Assembly: GCA_944386045.1 (NCBI GenBank)
Contig: CALWZO010000008.1
Location: 1 to 64,000, forward strand
Source: an uncultured Clostridia bacterium
GTDB lineage: Bacteria; Bacillota; Clostridia; Oscillospirales; Ruminococcaceae
Reading direction: 5' to 3'
DNA: 64,000 bases
Shown here: positions 42,902-51,577 of the stretch, piece after piece
How positions within the stretch are numbered: position 1 is the stretch's first letter
Layout of the letters: every line of letters begins with the position of its first letter
Translations under genes and position numbers: made by a program
The notes under the pieces: generated by a model
Told to the model about the DNA's origin: nothing
What the model saw: only the letters and a program-made list of their open reading frames with translations
The model's database searches: none

Positions 42902-43582
42902 TTATGTGCCTTCGGCAGTTTCTCCCAAAAGACAGAAAAAATTTTTGTCGCATTCCAGCATACCCTCTTTTTTCAGCCGGCTTATCCGCACAGACAGGCC
43001 GCTTCTGTCCACTTCCAGATAATCGGCCAGTTCCTGTCGGCTGAAAGGTATATAAAAGCTGCGGCTGTTGTTTTCGGCGGCCATATAGGAAAGATATGCC
43101 AGAAGTTTTTCCTTTGTGGTGCGCCTGGAAATAATATCCAGCTTCCGGTGAAAACGGATATTTTTGGCGGCGATTATCTTCATCAGGTTGTATATCAGCT
43201 GGCGGTGAAAATGGCAGCTGCTGTCACAGGGAGCCATTATCCTGGCACTGTCTATCAGCAAAACACTGCTGTCCCGGGCGCAAACAGCCGACACCGGCAG
43301 AGTTGCGCCCCCGGCACAGGCGAAGGATTCGGCAAATATATCTGCCGGCTGACAGGTGCTGACAATGCCTCTTTGTCCGGAATAATCCAGCTGCTCAATC
43401 CGCACACTGCCCGAAAGCACCACTCCCACATACCTGGCCGGCTGTCCCCGGGCAAATACAACCTGCTTTTTGGAATATTCCTTTGCCTTGGCGCCCAGGC
43501 AGGCCAGCATTCCAAAGATATCCTGCTGCTCTATATGCTCGAAAAGAGCGCAGGCGCGTAAAATTTCAAAATATTTTTCCAT
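42902..43582 (-). CDS. Crp/Fnr-family transcriptional regulator
   Basis: A 226-residue regulator. The N-terminal cyclic-nucleotide-like beta barrel has VVFARGQPARYVGVVLSG followed by a VSTCQPADIFAESFA segment; the C-terminal winged helix contains SRQELADYLEVDRSGLSVRISRLKKEGML. There is no N-terminal Fe-S Cys cluster as in Fnr, so it is more like the HcpR/redox group of anaerobes. It is divergent from a 4Fe-4S protein gene with a perfect palindrome between. Targets likely include that neighbour. Confidence 0.93.
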   Translation of the reverse strand: MEKYFEILRACALFEHIEQQDIFGMLACLGAKAKEYSKKQVVFARGQPARYVGVVLSGSVRIEQLDYSGQRGIVSTCQPADIFAESFACAGGATLPVSAVCARDSSVLLIDSARIMAPCDSSCHFHRQLIYNLMKIIAAKNIRFHRKLDIISRRTTKEKLLAYLSYMAAENNSRSFYIPFSRQELADYLEVDRSGLSVRISRLKKEGMLECDKNFFCLLGETAEGT

Positions 43583-43596
43583 ATATCCTCATTTTT

Positions 43597-43610
43597 GTTG
43601 AATTTTCAAC
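43597..43610. promoter_or_regulatory. Palindrome between the Crp/Fnr gene and the 4Fe-4S gene
   Basis: GTTGAA-TT-TTCAAC is a perfect dyad. A TATAAT lies at 43636-43641 for the rightward gene; its start would be near 43648, placing the dyad centre about 44 bases upstream, near the class II activator position of Crp-family proteins. The -35 there is poor, which fits activator dependence. Confidence 0.65.
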
Positions 43611-43678
43611 ATACAATATATATTTATTATACTATTATAATGATGCGAAAGCAATTATAACCAGCAAGGAGTAATTTT

Positions 43679-44368
43679 ATGATAAGAAGAATTATTAAAA
43701 TAGACCGGGAAAAATGCAATGGCTGTTCCGCCTGCGCCAATGCCTGCCATGAGGGCGCCATTGAAATGTTAAACGGAAAAGCGGTACTGACCAGGGAGGA
43801 CTATTGCGACGGGCTGGGAGACTGCCTGCCCGCCTGTCCGACAGGGGCAATCACCTTTGAAGAAAGGGAAGCACCGGCTTATGATGAACGGGCGGTGATG
43901 CGGGCTAAGGCCGCAAAAGGCTGCGCCGGCGGATGCCCCTCTGCCCAGAGCCGCCGGATACCACGGCAGCACAGCCGGCCGGTACAGAGTACTGCGCCCC
44001 AAAGCCGGCTGTCACAGTGGCCTGTGCAGATAAAACTGGCACCTGTGTGCGCCCCGTATTTTGACGGCGCCAATCTTCTGGTGGCGGCAGACTGCTCGGC
44101 CTTTGCCTTTGGAGATTTCCACAATCAGTTTATAAAAAATCATGTGACACTGATAGGCTGTCCAAAACTGGACGGCGTGGATTACAGTGAAAAATTAAAA
44201 CGGATAATAGCATCCAACGACATTAAAAGCCTGACGGTGGTGCGCATGGAAGTGCCCTGCTGCGGTGGGCTGGAAAATGCGGCGGTAAAAGCTTTGAAAG
44301 ACAGCGGCAAATTTATCCCATGGCAGGTGGTGACAATATCAATTGACGGAAAAATACTGGACAGGTGA
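43679..44368 (+). CDS. 4Fe-4S dicluster ferredoxin-like protein
   Basis: A 229-residue protein. The N-terminal 65 residues hold two cluster motifs, CNGCSACANACHEG and CDGLGDCLPACPTG, for electron transfer. A variable, Arg/Gln-rich linker (about 75-115) leads to a C-terminal domain with conserved Cys (VAADCSAFAFGDF, IGCPKLDG, VPCCGGLENA). Such proteins commonly accompany hydroxylamine reductase (hcp) under Crp/Fnr control in anaerobes. No hcp is seen here. AAGGAG precedes the ATG. A second gene follows after four bases. Confidence 0.92.
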   Translation: MIRRIIKIDREKCNGCSACANACHEGAIEMLNGKAVLTREDYCDGLGDCLPACPTGAITFEEREAPAYDERAVMRAKAAKGCAGGCPSAQSRRIPRQHSRPVQSTAPQSRLSQWPVQIKLAPVCAPYFDGANLLVAADCSAFAFGDFHNQFIKNHVTLIGCPKLDGVDYSEKLKRIIASNDIKSLTVVRMEVPCCGGLENAAVKALKDSGKFIPWQVVTISIDGKILDR

Positions 44369-44372
44369 CAGC

Positions 44373-44843
44373 TTGAATGCAGAAAAAGAGGCACTGCTGG
44401 GCGCGGTAATCGGGCTGTGCAGGGCGGCGGAAAGCAATATGCACCGAGTAAGTCAGAATACGGATGATATACTGATCAAAGCACTGTGCACGCTGGGTGC
44501 AGAGGGCGAAAAAGAAATGGGCCTTATCGCCGACCGGGTAAAAAAAGAAAAGCAGAGGCTGGCGCCCGGGTGCGCCGGATGTGGCTCGCCCTGCGGCAGG
44601 ACGGAGGACGCAAGCCTGCGGGATGTGACAGCCGGGGAAGAAGCGGCGGTAAAAGCCAAAACCCGGCTGATAAACAAGGCAGTCAGCACAGCCAAAGCCC
44701 TGGCCGGCGGCAGAGTGGAGCAAAAGGGCAGGACGGCAGCAGTGGCTTTTTTGTACAGATCGGTTTTTGCCGCAGGAATGAAAAACCGGCAGGCAGACCA
44801 GATTTTTGCCACGGCGGGAATAACAGGCGGCGAGAAAATTTAA
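44373..44843 (+). CDS. Hypothetical protein coupled to the 4Fe-4S gene
   Basis: A 156-residue, mainly helical protein. A loop with four Cys in GCAGCGSPCGR (about residues 66-76; three Cys plus spacing) could bind a metal or cluster. The C-terminus has RQADQIFATAGITGGEK. The start is best placed at TTG 44373, five bases after AGGTGA and four after the stop of the ferredoxin-like gene. I do not recognise the family for certain. The coupling suggests it works with the 4Fe-4S protein in a redox step. Confidence 0.72.
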   Translation: MNAEKEALLGAVIGLCRAAESNMHRVSQNTDDILIKALCTLGAEGEKEMGLIADRVKKEKQRLAPGCAGCGSPCGRTEDASLRDVTAGEEAAVKAKTRLINKAVSTAKALAGGRVEQKGRTAAVAFLYRSVFAAGMKNRQADQIFATAGITGGEKI

Positions 44844-44916
44844 AATTTTGCCGGGCAGGGCAGTTGTATGCGGCGGAATTTCCGGCACAGTTTATACATC
44901 CTTACGGCAATTTACG

Positions 44917-44950
44917 GGCGGAAAATACAGCGTGATTTTCCGCCTTTTTG
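44917..44950 (+). terminator. Terminator of the 4Fe-4S unit
   Basis: GGCGGAAAAT pairs with ATTTTCCGCC around ACAGCGTG, followed by TTTTTG. Confidence 0.9.
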
Positions 44951-45030
44951 TATACCGGTTAAAATCACAGCCTTGACAATTTTCCTGACGGATAAAAATT
45001 CATAATATCCGGCTTTCAACAGGTTTTATG

Positions 45031-45059
45031 TTGAAAAAAATTATGCCGGATGTTATTAT
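45031..45059 (+). promoter_or_regulatory. Promoter of the racemase unit
   Basis: TTGAAA (45031-45036), a 17-base spacer and TATTAT (45054-45059). The -35 overlaps the right arm of TTTCAAC (45014-45020) and GTTGAAA (45030-45036), an everted repeat that might bind a regulator. Confidence 0.65.
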
Positions 45060-45093
45060 TATAGATATTAAATTTCGTTTAAGGAGAATTTTT

Positions 45094-45789
45094 ATGAAAA
45101 AAGTAGGTCTCATAGGCGGACTCAGCTGGCAGTCATCTGTTGACTATTACAGGATTGTCAACGAAGAGTCCAACAAGCGTCTGGGCGGAAATTCAACCAT
45201 TGAGTCAATAATGTACTCCACCGACCTGCACGGCAAGCTGGAGCATGTTTTCAAAGGTGAATACCGGCAGCTGGCCCGGGAGTTTACCGATATTGCCCAA
45301 AGTTTGGAAAAAGCCGGCGCTGATGTGATTGTGCTGTGTACCAACACAATGCACCTGGTTTTTGACCAGGTGGCGCGGAATGTAGGTGTTCCGATGATAC
45401 ACATTGTGGATGCAACTGCACAGGCCATAAAAAAGGCGGGCCTGGAAAAAGTGGCGTTGCTGGGCACCACATTTACCATGACACAGCCTTTTTACAAAGA
45501 AAAGCTGAAGGAGCAGTACGGCATTGAAACCCTGGTGCCCAAAGAAGAACAGATGACAGAGATAATGCGTGTCATCGAAGAAGAACTGACATTCAATATA
45601 CTCAAGGAAGAATCCAGGCAGTATTTTGTAAATGTAATAAAAGAACTGCAGCGGCAGGGCGCCCAGGGCGTAATTTTGGGCTGTACCGAAATACCCATGC
45701 TGATAAAACAGAAAGATTCTCCCATACCGGTGTTTGACACCACATATCTGCATGCGGTTGCCGCGCTGGACTGGGCCATGGAAAACTGA
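45094..45789 (+). CDS. Aspartate/glutamate racemase family protein
   Basis: A 231-residue PLP-independent racemase. Both catalytic cysteines are present in VLCTNTMHL (about residue 82) and LGCTEIPML (about 194), and the N-terminus has GLIGGLSWQSSVDYYR. It probably interconverts L- and D-aspartate or a related amino acid. The ATG at 45094 follows AAGGAG; the longer frame back to 45028 passes through the promoter. It precedes an ornithine cyclodeaminase-like gene by 14 bases, forming one operon. Confidence 0.93.
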   Translation: MKKVGLIGGLSWQSSVDYYRIVNEESNKRLGGNSTIESIMYSTDLHGKLEHVFKGEYRQLAREFTDIAQSLEKAGADVIVLCTNTMHLVFDQVARNVGVPMIHIVDATAQAIKKAGLEKVALLGTTFTMTQPFYKEKLKEQYGIETLVPKEEQMTEIMRVIEEELTFNILKEESRQYFVNVIKELQRQGAQGVILGCTEIPMLIKQKDSPIPVFDTTYLHAVAALDWAMEN

Positions 45790-45803
45790 TACAGGAGCAG
45801 GTT

Positions 45804-46751
45804 ATGGAAATAAAATACATATCTCCCCGACAGGTCTATGAAAAACTGACAATGGAAAAGTGCATAGGGCTGATGAAGGGCGTTTTTATGGCTTTTGCAC
45901 AGGACAAAGCCCAAAACCGGCTGCGCAGCGTGCTTCCGGTGGACAGCGGCAAGCTGATGGGCATAATGCCCTCATTGCTGGAAGACAGGGGCGCGGTAGG
46001 TGCCAAGCTGATAACGGTTTTTCACGAAAACTATAAAAAGGGCCTGCCCAGCCACCAGGGTGTAGTGGCTGTCTTTTCCACGGAAGACGGCAGTCTGAAA
46101 GGTCTTTGTGACGGCAGTGCCATAACGGCTGTGCGCACCGGCGCAGTCAGTGCCGTTGCCACAGATATACTGGCGGACAGACAGGCAAGCAGTCTTTGCC
46201 TTATGGGCGGCGGAGTTCAGGCGGATATGCACCTGCGCCGGATGAAAGCGGTAAGGGATATAAAGTCTGTCACTGTGTGGTGCCCCACCATGGAAGAAAG
46301 CCGCGCTTTTATAGAAAGAAATGAAAAAAATTATCCTGATATAACATTTACACCCTGCCGGGAAGGCAGGCAGGCGGCAGAAAATGCTGATATAATATGC
46401 ACCGTAACAGCCAGCCACACTCCGGTTTTGCTGGGTGACTGGGTCAAAAAAGGTGCCCATATAAATGCTGTGGGTGCCTGCGCCGCAAAGGACAGGGAAC
46501 TGGACAGCGCCTGTGTGGCCGCCTCCAGGTTTTTCTGCGACAGTTTTAATTCATGCCGGGCAGAAAGCGGCGATTACCTGATACCTTTGTCCGAAGGGGT
46601 TATAGGTGATGACCATGTTGTGTGCGACATGGCACGGCTGGTAAGCGGAAAGTGCAAAGGCAGGCAGACGGCAGAAGATATTACTGTTTTTGAAGCCCTG
46701 GGACTTGCGGCAGAAGATCTGGCCTGTGCCCACTGGCTGCTGGAAAATTAA
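45804..46751 (+). CDS. Ornithine cyclodeaminase / mu-crystallin family protein
   Basis: A 315-residue NAD(P)-dependent enzyme of the OCD/mu-crystallin family. KLITVFHENYKKGLPSHQGV contains the substrate-binding region, GSAITAVRTGAVSAVATDIL is the family hallmark, and the nucleotide fold is in LCLMGGGVQADMHLRRM. Family members act as ornithine cyclodeaminase, ketimine reductase, or alanine and related dehydrogenases; the substrate is not readable. Coupling to an amino-acid racemase points to amino-acid catabolism. Confidence 0.92.
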   Translation: MEIKYISPRQVYEKLTMEKCIGLMKGVFMAFAQDKAQNRLRSVLPVDSGKLMGIMPSLLEDRGAVGAKLITVFHENYKKGLPSHQGVVAVFSTEDGSLKGLCDGSAITAVRTGAVSAVATDILADRQASSLCLMGGGVQADMHLRRMKAVRDIKSVTVWCPTMEESRAFIERNEKNYPDITFTPCREGRQAAENADIICTVTASHTPVLLGDWVKKGAHINAVGACAAKDRELDSACVAASRFFCDSFNSCRAESGDYLIPLSEGVIGDDHVVCDMARLVSGKCKGRQTAEDITVFEALGLAAEDLACAHWLLEN

Positions 46752-46753
46752 AA

Positions 46754-46787
46754 AAAGCAAAAAGCCCTGAAAAGGGCTTTTTGCTTT
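46754..46787 (+). terminator. Terminator of the racemase unit
   Basis: AAAGCAAAAAGCCC pairs with GGGCTTTTTGCTTT around TGAAAA. Confidence 0.92.
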
Positions 46788-46850
46788 GCTATAAAGCATT
46801 TTTATCGTCAAATTGCACAAATTTTATTTGAAAAATTTTACATTACTGCC

Positions 46851-46880
46851 TTGCTTTTAAACATATGAAAATGGTATAAT
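46851..46880 (+). promoter_or_regulatory. Promoter of the DUF401 gene
   Basis: TTGCTT (46851-46856), an 18-base spacer and TATAAT (46875-46880), about 48 bases before the start codon. Confidence 0.7.
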
Positions 46881-46927
46881 TTTTAAGTCAGATTTTTAAG
46901 ATTAAAGAGAAAAAAATCAGGAGGAAA

Positions 46928-48142
46928 ATGATGGTTATTTTAAAACTTGTTGTGGTTTTTGCCGTTGTAATGGGCATCGTTGCAATGAAAAAACCCATGT
47001 CTTTTGCCGTTGTTGTCGGCTCTTTTCTGACCTGGCTGCTGTACTGGCTGCCGGCTAAAGAAGTTGCCGTGCTGACAATAAATGCACTGACATCCCTCAG
47101 CACATTACAGCTGGTGCTGGTTATGTATCTTATTACATTTTTGCAGAGAATGATGGAAAAAAGAGGAGCTATCGAAAAAGCGAGAATATCCCTCAGCCGT
47201 TTGTTCAACAACCGCTGGGTAAACTGTGTTGCCGCTCCTATATTTATCGGTCTGCTGCCTTCCCCCAACGCCGCTTTTATAGCCGGTGATATGGTAAAGG
47301 CTTCCGCAGGCGAATATCTCAATGACGAACAGCAGGCTGTTACAACAACCTTCTTCCGTCATATATCAGAGGCTTTCCTGCCTACATACAGCTCCATACT
47401 TATGGCTTTGACACTGACAGGTATTTCTGCCGCTGACTTTGTTCTGGGCATGATACCCATGGTGGCCATACTGATTGTCCTGGGCATACTGTTCTTCCTC
47501 AAAGGAAAAGTTCCCACCGAAACAGGCGAAGAACCGTCACAGAACAGATGGCATGACTTTTTGCAGCTGTGCGAAGGCGTATGGGCAATATTCCTGATAA
47601 TAGGCCTGATTCTGGCATTTAACTTTACAACAATCAATGCCACAGCCATTGTTTTGGTGCTGTATTTCTTTGTAAACAGATTTAAACTGAGCGAAATAAA
47701 ACCCTTCTTCCTGTCCGCATTTGAGTCCAAAATTGTATTTAACACATTTGCAGTTATGGTATTTAAAGAAATGCTGACAGCCTCCGGTGCTATCAACGCT
47801 CTGCCGGACTTTTTCGCACAGTTCCCCATTCCGCCCTTCCTTATCTTTACATTGATATTCCTGTTTGGTACACTGGTTGCCGGATCTCTGGCCATCATTG
47901 TTCTGGTACTGCCCGTTGCCATGGCCACTGTGCCCAATGCAGGCCTGCCGCTGCTTGTTCTGCTGATGAGTACCACATACACAGCCATGCAGATTTCACC
48001 CACACACATCTGCCTGTCTTTGGTTGCCGAACATTTCAATGTTTCTCTGGGCTCCATAATCAAAAGGACAGTGCCGCTGGTTGCCGTGTTCATGGTTATC
48101 AGCATTGCCTACTACCTGGCTGTAACAACACTGTTTGCCTGA
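46928..48142 (+). CDS. DUF401-family membrane transporter
   Basis: A 404-residue membrane protein with about ten helices of the DUF401 family, related to anion or organic-acid permeases. Characteristic are GLLPSPNAAFIAGDMVKAS and the C-terminal STTYTAMQISPTHICLSLVAEHF, which mirror each other as in two-fold pseudo-symmetric transporters. AGGAGG lies three bases before the first ATG and six before the second (46931), which may be the true start. Codon use is partly optimised. Substrate unknown; an amino or organic acid would fit the neighbours. Confidence 0.9.
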   Translation: MMVILKLVVVFAVVMGIVAMKKPMSFAVVVGSFLTWLLYWLPAKEVAVLTINALTSLSTLQLVLVMYLITFLQRMMEKRGAIEKARISLSRLFNNRWVNCVAAPIFIGLLPSPNAAFIAGDMVKASAGEYLNDEQQAVTTTFFRHISEAFLPTYSSILMALTLTGISAADFVLGMIPMVAILIVLGILFFLKGKVPTETGEEPSQNRWHDFLQLCEGVWAIFLIIGLILAFNFTTINATAIVLVLYFFVNRFKLSEIKPFFLSAFESKIVFNTFAVMVFKEMLTASGAINALPDFFAQFPIPPFLIFTLIFLFGTLVAGSLAIIVLVLPVAMATVPNAGLPLLVLLMSTTYTAMQISPTHICLSLVAEHFNVSLGSIIKRTVPLVAVFMVISIAYYLAVTTLFA

Positions 48143-48156
48143 TTTTGATGCAAACT

Positions 48157-48188
48157 AAACCCGGAAGCTTTGGCTTCCGGGTTTTTTT
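48157..48188 (+). terminator. Terminator of the DUF401 gene
   Basis: AACCCGGAAGC pairs with GCTTCCGGGTT around TTTG, then a T run. Confidence 0.93.
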
Positions 48189-48264
48189 ATGGGAAAAACA
48201 GGGGATGAATATTTTTCCCGGCTCCTTTATAATTTTTTCGGGGAAATTGGAAGGAGTTTAATTT

Positions 48265-48522
48265 ATGGACAAAAAACTGGATTTTGAAAGCAAGCTGAAA
48301 AAAATGATGAAAAGCCGGGTGAATGAAAGCTTTGCCCAAAACCTGGACTTTCTGCCGGAGGGCAAAAAATGCACATGGATGAATGCAATCTGCATATCCC
48401 TGGCCTGCAAGGCCGCCAAAGGTGATATACAGGCGATAAAATATATAAATGAAATCTGTCAGAAAAATGATGATGAAAAGGGAAATGAGCCCTTTACCCT
48501 TACCGTCAAGGTGGTGGAGTGA
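48265..48522 (+). CDS. Small terminase-subunit-like protein
   Basis: An 85-residue charged helical protein just before a terminase large subunit gene, overlapping it by one base. AAGGAG lies nine bases before the ATG. The segment TWMNAICISLACKAAKGDIQAIKYINEI resembles a part seen in phage small terminase-like proteins, where it helps oligomerise. It lacks an obvious HTH at the N-terminus, so it may be a shortened DNA-recognition partner. Its role is inferred mainly from position. Confidence 0.7.
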   Translation: MDKKLDFESKLKKMMKSRVNESFAQNLDFLPEGKKCTWMNAICISLACKAAKGDIQAIKYINEICQKNDDEKGNEPFTLTVKVVE

Positions 48523-49832
48523 TGCAGCTGGAAATAACGCCGAAGCAAAGCCGGTTTATATCGGCCGATGCCGATGAGGTGCTGTTCGGCGGTGCGGCCG
48601 GCGGCGGCAAAAGCTATGGGCAGATAGCAGACGCGCTGATTTATGCCCTCAGATATCCCGGCTCAAAACAGCTTATACTGCGCCGCACCTATCCGGAACT
48701 GGACAAAAGCATTATAAGGCAAAGCCTGGCTGTTTACCCGAAGGAAATTTTTAAATATTCCTCGTCATCACACACAGGGGTGTTTTCCAACGGCAGTATA
48801 ATTGACTATGGGTATTGCGACAGCGAAAATGATGTCTATCGTTACCAGTCGGCAGAATTTGATGTGATACGCTTTGATGAGCTGACCCATTTCACAAAGG
48901 AGATGTATGTATACCTTATCAGCCGCCTGCGCGGTGCCAACGGCTATCCAAAACAGATGAAAAGCACCACCAACCCCGGGTCCCTGGGTCACAAATGGGT
49001 GAAAGAAAGGTTTATAGATATAGGCCGGCCGGAGGAAAAGCATTTTATAAACGGACAGAGCAGACTTTTTATACCTTCACTGGTGTCAGACAACAGATTT
49101 TTATTGAAAAATGATGCACGGTATGTGAAGAGGCTGGAAAATCTTTCTGAAAAGGACAAGAAAGCCCTGCTGTACGGACAGTGGGATATATTTGAAGGGC
49201 GGTATTTTGACGAATGGGACAGGGATATACATGTGTGCCGACCCTTTGAACTGCCGGTTCATTGGAAAAGATATGCCTGTATGGACTACGGCCTGGATAT
49301 GCTGGCGGTATATTTTGTCGCTGTTGATGATGAGGGCAAGGCCTATGTGTACAAGGAAATTTATAGACCCAACCTGATAATCAGCCGGGCGGCACAGCTG
49401 ATAAAAAGTATGATCAGCGAAAACCTGACCGCATTTTATGCGCCTCCGGATTTGTGGAACCGCCGACAGGACAGCGGCAAAAGCGTGGCCGGAATATTTG
49501 CCCGGCAGGGGATAATACTAACAAAATCGGTAAACGACAGACAAACCGGCTGGTATGCGGTAAAGGAGTTTTTGCACCCCTATACCGACGGTGCCGGGGA
49601 CAAAAACCGGAAACTGCAGATTTTTTCAAATTGCATAAATCTTATCAGAACCCTGCCGGCATTGGTGCACGATGGCAAAAATGTAAATGATGTGTCATCT
49701 GTGCCCCACGAGTATACCCACGGCCCGGACGCGCTGAGATACTTCTGTGTGATGCACTGTCAGGGGGCAAAAAGCGAAACGGCGGAAGAAAATTTACTGC
49801 CGGAAGAATTTTTCAACTTTACGCAGCTGTAA
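48522..49832 (+). CDS. Phage-type terminase large subunit, stand-alone
   Basis: A 436-residue DNA-packaging motor protein. The ATPase has Walker A GGAAGGGKS (residues 23-31) and Walker B DVIRFDE (Asp119-Glu120), and the coupling motif in KSTTNPGS. The C-terminal RNase-H-like nuclease shows its acidic residues in YACMDYGLD (about 247), FYAPPDLWN and HGPDALRYF. Everything needed looks intact. The ATG at 48522 overlaps the preceding stop. No portal, capsid, tail, integrase or lysis gene lies within the window on either side, and its codons look like those of host genes, so it may be a long-resident remnant or a domesticated enzyme. Confidence 0.92.
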   Translation: MQLEITPKQSRFISADADEVLFGGAAGGGKSYGQIADALIYALRYPGSKQLILRRTYPELDKSIIRQSLAVYPKEIFKYSSSSHTGVFSNGSIIDYGYCDSENDVYRYQSAEFDVIRFDELTHFTKEMYVYLISRLRGANGYPKQMKSTTNPGSLGHKWVKERFIDIGRPEEKHFINGQSRLFIPSLVSDNRFLLKNDARYVKRLENLSEKDKKALLYGQWDIFEGRYFDEWDRDIHVCRPFELPVHWKRYACMDYGLDMLAVYFVAVDDEGKAYVYKEIYRPNLIISRAAQLIKSMISENLTAFYAPPDLWNRRQDSGKSVAGIFARQGIILTKSVNDRQTGWYAVKEFLHPYTDGAGDKNRKLQIFSNCINLIRTLPALVHDGKNVNDVSSVPHEYTHGPDALRYFCVMHCQGAKSETAEENLLPEEFFNFTQL

Positions 49833-49908
49833 TTTTGGTGATAAGGACACATAATATGTCTTTTTTTTGTGGTAAAATAATGGTATTTAATCAAAGGAGA
49901 TTTTGAAA

Positions 49909-51141
49909 ATGGCTTTTAATGTGGTAGAAGAAGCAAAAAGATGCCTTAACTGCAAAAATCCTATGTGCAGAAAAGGGTGCCCGGTAAACACACCCATACC
50001 GATGATAATACAGCAGTTTCTTGCCGGACAGATTGACGAGGCCGGCAGACGGCTGTTTGAAAACAACCCGTTGAGCGTGGTATGTTCTTTGGTTTGTGAC
50101 CATGAAAAACAGTGCGAAGGCAACTGCGTGCTGGGCAGAAAAGGCACTCCCGTGCATTTTTCTCACATTGAAAATTATATATCAGATAATTACCTGGACA
50201 AACTCAACCTGGAAAAAGGCGAAAGAAAAGGTCAGCGAGTGGCTATAATCGGTTCCGGCCCCGCCGGAATAACCATAGCGGTGATATTGGCGCAGAAAGG
50301 CTATGATATTACCATATTTGAAGGCAGGGAAAAGATAGGCGGCGTGCTGAGATACGGCATTCCTTCTTTCCGCCTGCCAAAAAGTATCCTGGACAGATAT
50401 AAAACAGAGCTGGAAAAACTGGGAATAAAGATAAGGCAGAATACACTGATAGGCAGTGCGCTGACCATTGATGATTTGAAACGCGACGGCTACAAAGCCA
50501 TATTTATCGGCACCGGTGTGTGGAAACCGGTTACCCTGAATATAAAAGGCGAAAGCCTGGGCCATGTGCATTACGCCATTGATTACCTGGTTGACCCGGA
50601 CGGCTACAGCCTGGGCGACACAGTGGCTGTAATCGGCGCGGGCAACGCGGCGATGGACGCTGCCAGGACTGCACTGCGAAAAGGTGCAAAACAGGTTACG
50701 GTATATGCCCGCAGCAACCGCATAGCCGCTTCCGCCATAGAGGTGGATTATGCAATTGCGGATGGGGTGGTGTTCAAAAAATGTATGCGCCCTGTTGAAA
50801 TATGCGACGAAGGAGTCATGTTCCAAAAGGCACAGCTGGACGAAAACGGCAACCTTGTCAGCCTGTCAGATCCAATTTTGGAAAAGGCTGACACAGTGAT
50901 AATAGCTGTCAGCCAGGGCCCGCAGAACCGCCTTACCGGCACAACCAAAGGCCTGAAAGCCAACGACAGGGGTCTGCTGGAAACGGATGAAAGCGGCCGC
51001 ACCAGCCTGGAAGGTATATTTGCCAGCGGCGATGTGGTGAACGGCGCCAGGACTGTGGTGGAGGCTGTAAGCTATTCCAAGACAGTGGCACGGGCCATTG
51101 ACGAATATCTTACATCACTGCGAGAAAAAGAAAGCTTGTAA
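49909..51141 (+). CDS. GltD-like NAD(P)-dependent oxidoreductase
   Basis: A 410-residue flavoprotein like the small subunit of glutamate synthase. An N-terminal Fe-S domain has RCLNCKNPMCRKGCPVNTP and VCDHEKQCEGNC. FAD binding is shown by RVAIIGSGPAGITIA, and NADPH binding by DTVAVIGAGNAAMDAARTA; the closing motif is GIFASGDVVNGARTVVEA. No gltB partner is present. Such stand-alone forms pass electrons from NADPH in anaerobes, for example as NfnB- or SudA-like enzymes. The ATG at 49909 follows AAAGGAG; an upstream TTG is in frame. Confidence 0.92.
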   Translation: MAFNVVEEAKRCLNCKNPMCRKGCPVNTPIPMIIQQFLAGQIDEAGRRLFENNPLSVVCSLVCDHEKQCEGNCVLGRKGTPVHFSHIENYISDNYLDKLNLEKGERKGQRVAIIGSGPAGITIAVILAQKGYDITIFEGREKIGGVLRYGIPSFRLPKSILDRYKTELEKLGIKIRQNTLIGSALTIDDLKRDGYKAIFIGTGVWKPVTLNIKGESLGHVHYAIDYLVDPDGYSLGDTVAVIGAGNAAMDAARTALRKGAKQVTVYARSNRIAASAIEVDYAIADGVVFKKCMRPVEICDEGVMFQKAQLDENGNLVSLSDPILEKADTVIIAVSQGPQNRLTGTTKGLKANDRGLLETDESGRTSLEGIFASGDVVNGARTVVEAVSYSKTVARAIDEYLTSLREKESL

Positions 51142-51176
51142 AAGTTTTCAACAGCCACAGCGGATAATGTTGAAAG

Positions 51177-51212
51177 AAAAATCGGGTTTGCAAAACGCAA
51201 ACCCGATTTTTA
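51177..51212 (+). terminator. Terminator of the oxidoreductase gene
   Basis: AAAATCGGGTTTGC pairs with GCAAACCCGATTTT around AAAAC, followed by T. Confidence 0.93.
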
Positions 51213-51241
51213 TATGAGATGGTTATTTTATAACAAATGTC

Positions 51242-51562
51242 TTATTTGTATTCACCCCTGATATGCACACCGCAATGAGGACAGTCATAGGGTATATATC
51301 GCCAGGAGCAGTCAAACAGCCGCCTGTCCCTGAAAGGCTTGCCGCAGACCGGGCATGTGGACACAGACGCCGCAATGTAAAAGGTGTGAAATATAAGCCG
51401 GACACCGATGGCAATGGCAAAATATTTGCCAAAAGGTTTTACTCCTGCAACAAGTATCATCACCAGCAGACCGACAAACAGGGATGAAAAATAAATTACC
51501 ATTCTCTTTTTGGCTTTCCTTAAATATTCAGCTACTATGGCTTTGCTGTTGTCATTATCCAT
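51242..51562 (-). CDS. Small membrane protein with zinc-ribbon tail
   Basis: A 106-residue protein. Two helices at about residues 21-40 and 48-65 are followed by a cytosolic zinc ribbon with CPVCGKPF and CPHCGVHI. GAGGTG stands nine bases before the ATG. It lies 15 bases after a 54-residue hydrophobic peptide gene on the same strand, forming a small operon. Unknown function; a membrane accessory or immunity role for the peptide is a speculation. Confidence 0.75.
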   Translation of the reverse strand: MDNDNSKAIVAEYLRKAKKRMVIYFSSLFVGLLVMILVAGVKPFGKYFAIAIGVRLIFHTFYIAASVSTCPVCGKPFRDRRLFDCSWRYIPYDCPHCGVHIRGEYK

Positions 51563-51577
51563 AATATAACACCTCGA

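Noticed and set aside
45014-45036. TTTCAAC and GTTGAAA arms resembling the Crp/Fnr palindrome at 43597
   Set aside because: The half sites are in the opposite (everted) orientation and spaced nine bases, so it is not the same motif; a similar arm pair at 51145-51175 sits inside a transcript end, suggesting chance.
49838-49872. Terminator after the terminase large subunit
   Set aside because: Eight T follow GACAcataataTGTC, but the stem has only four pairs before a mismatch, so I did not list it as a feature.
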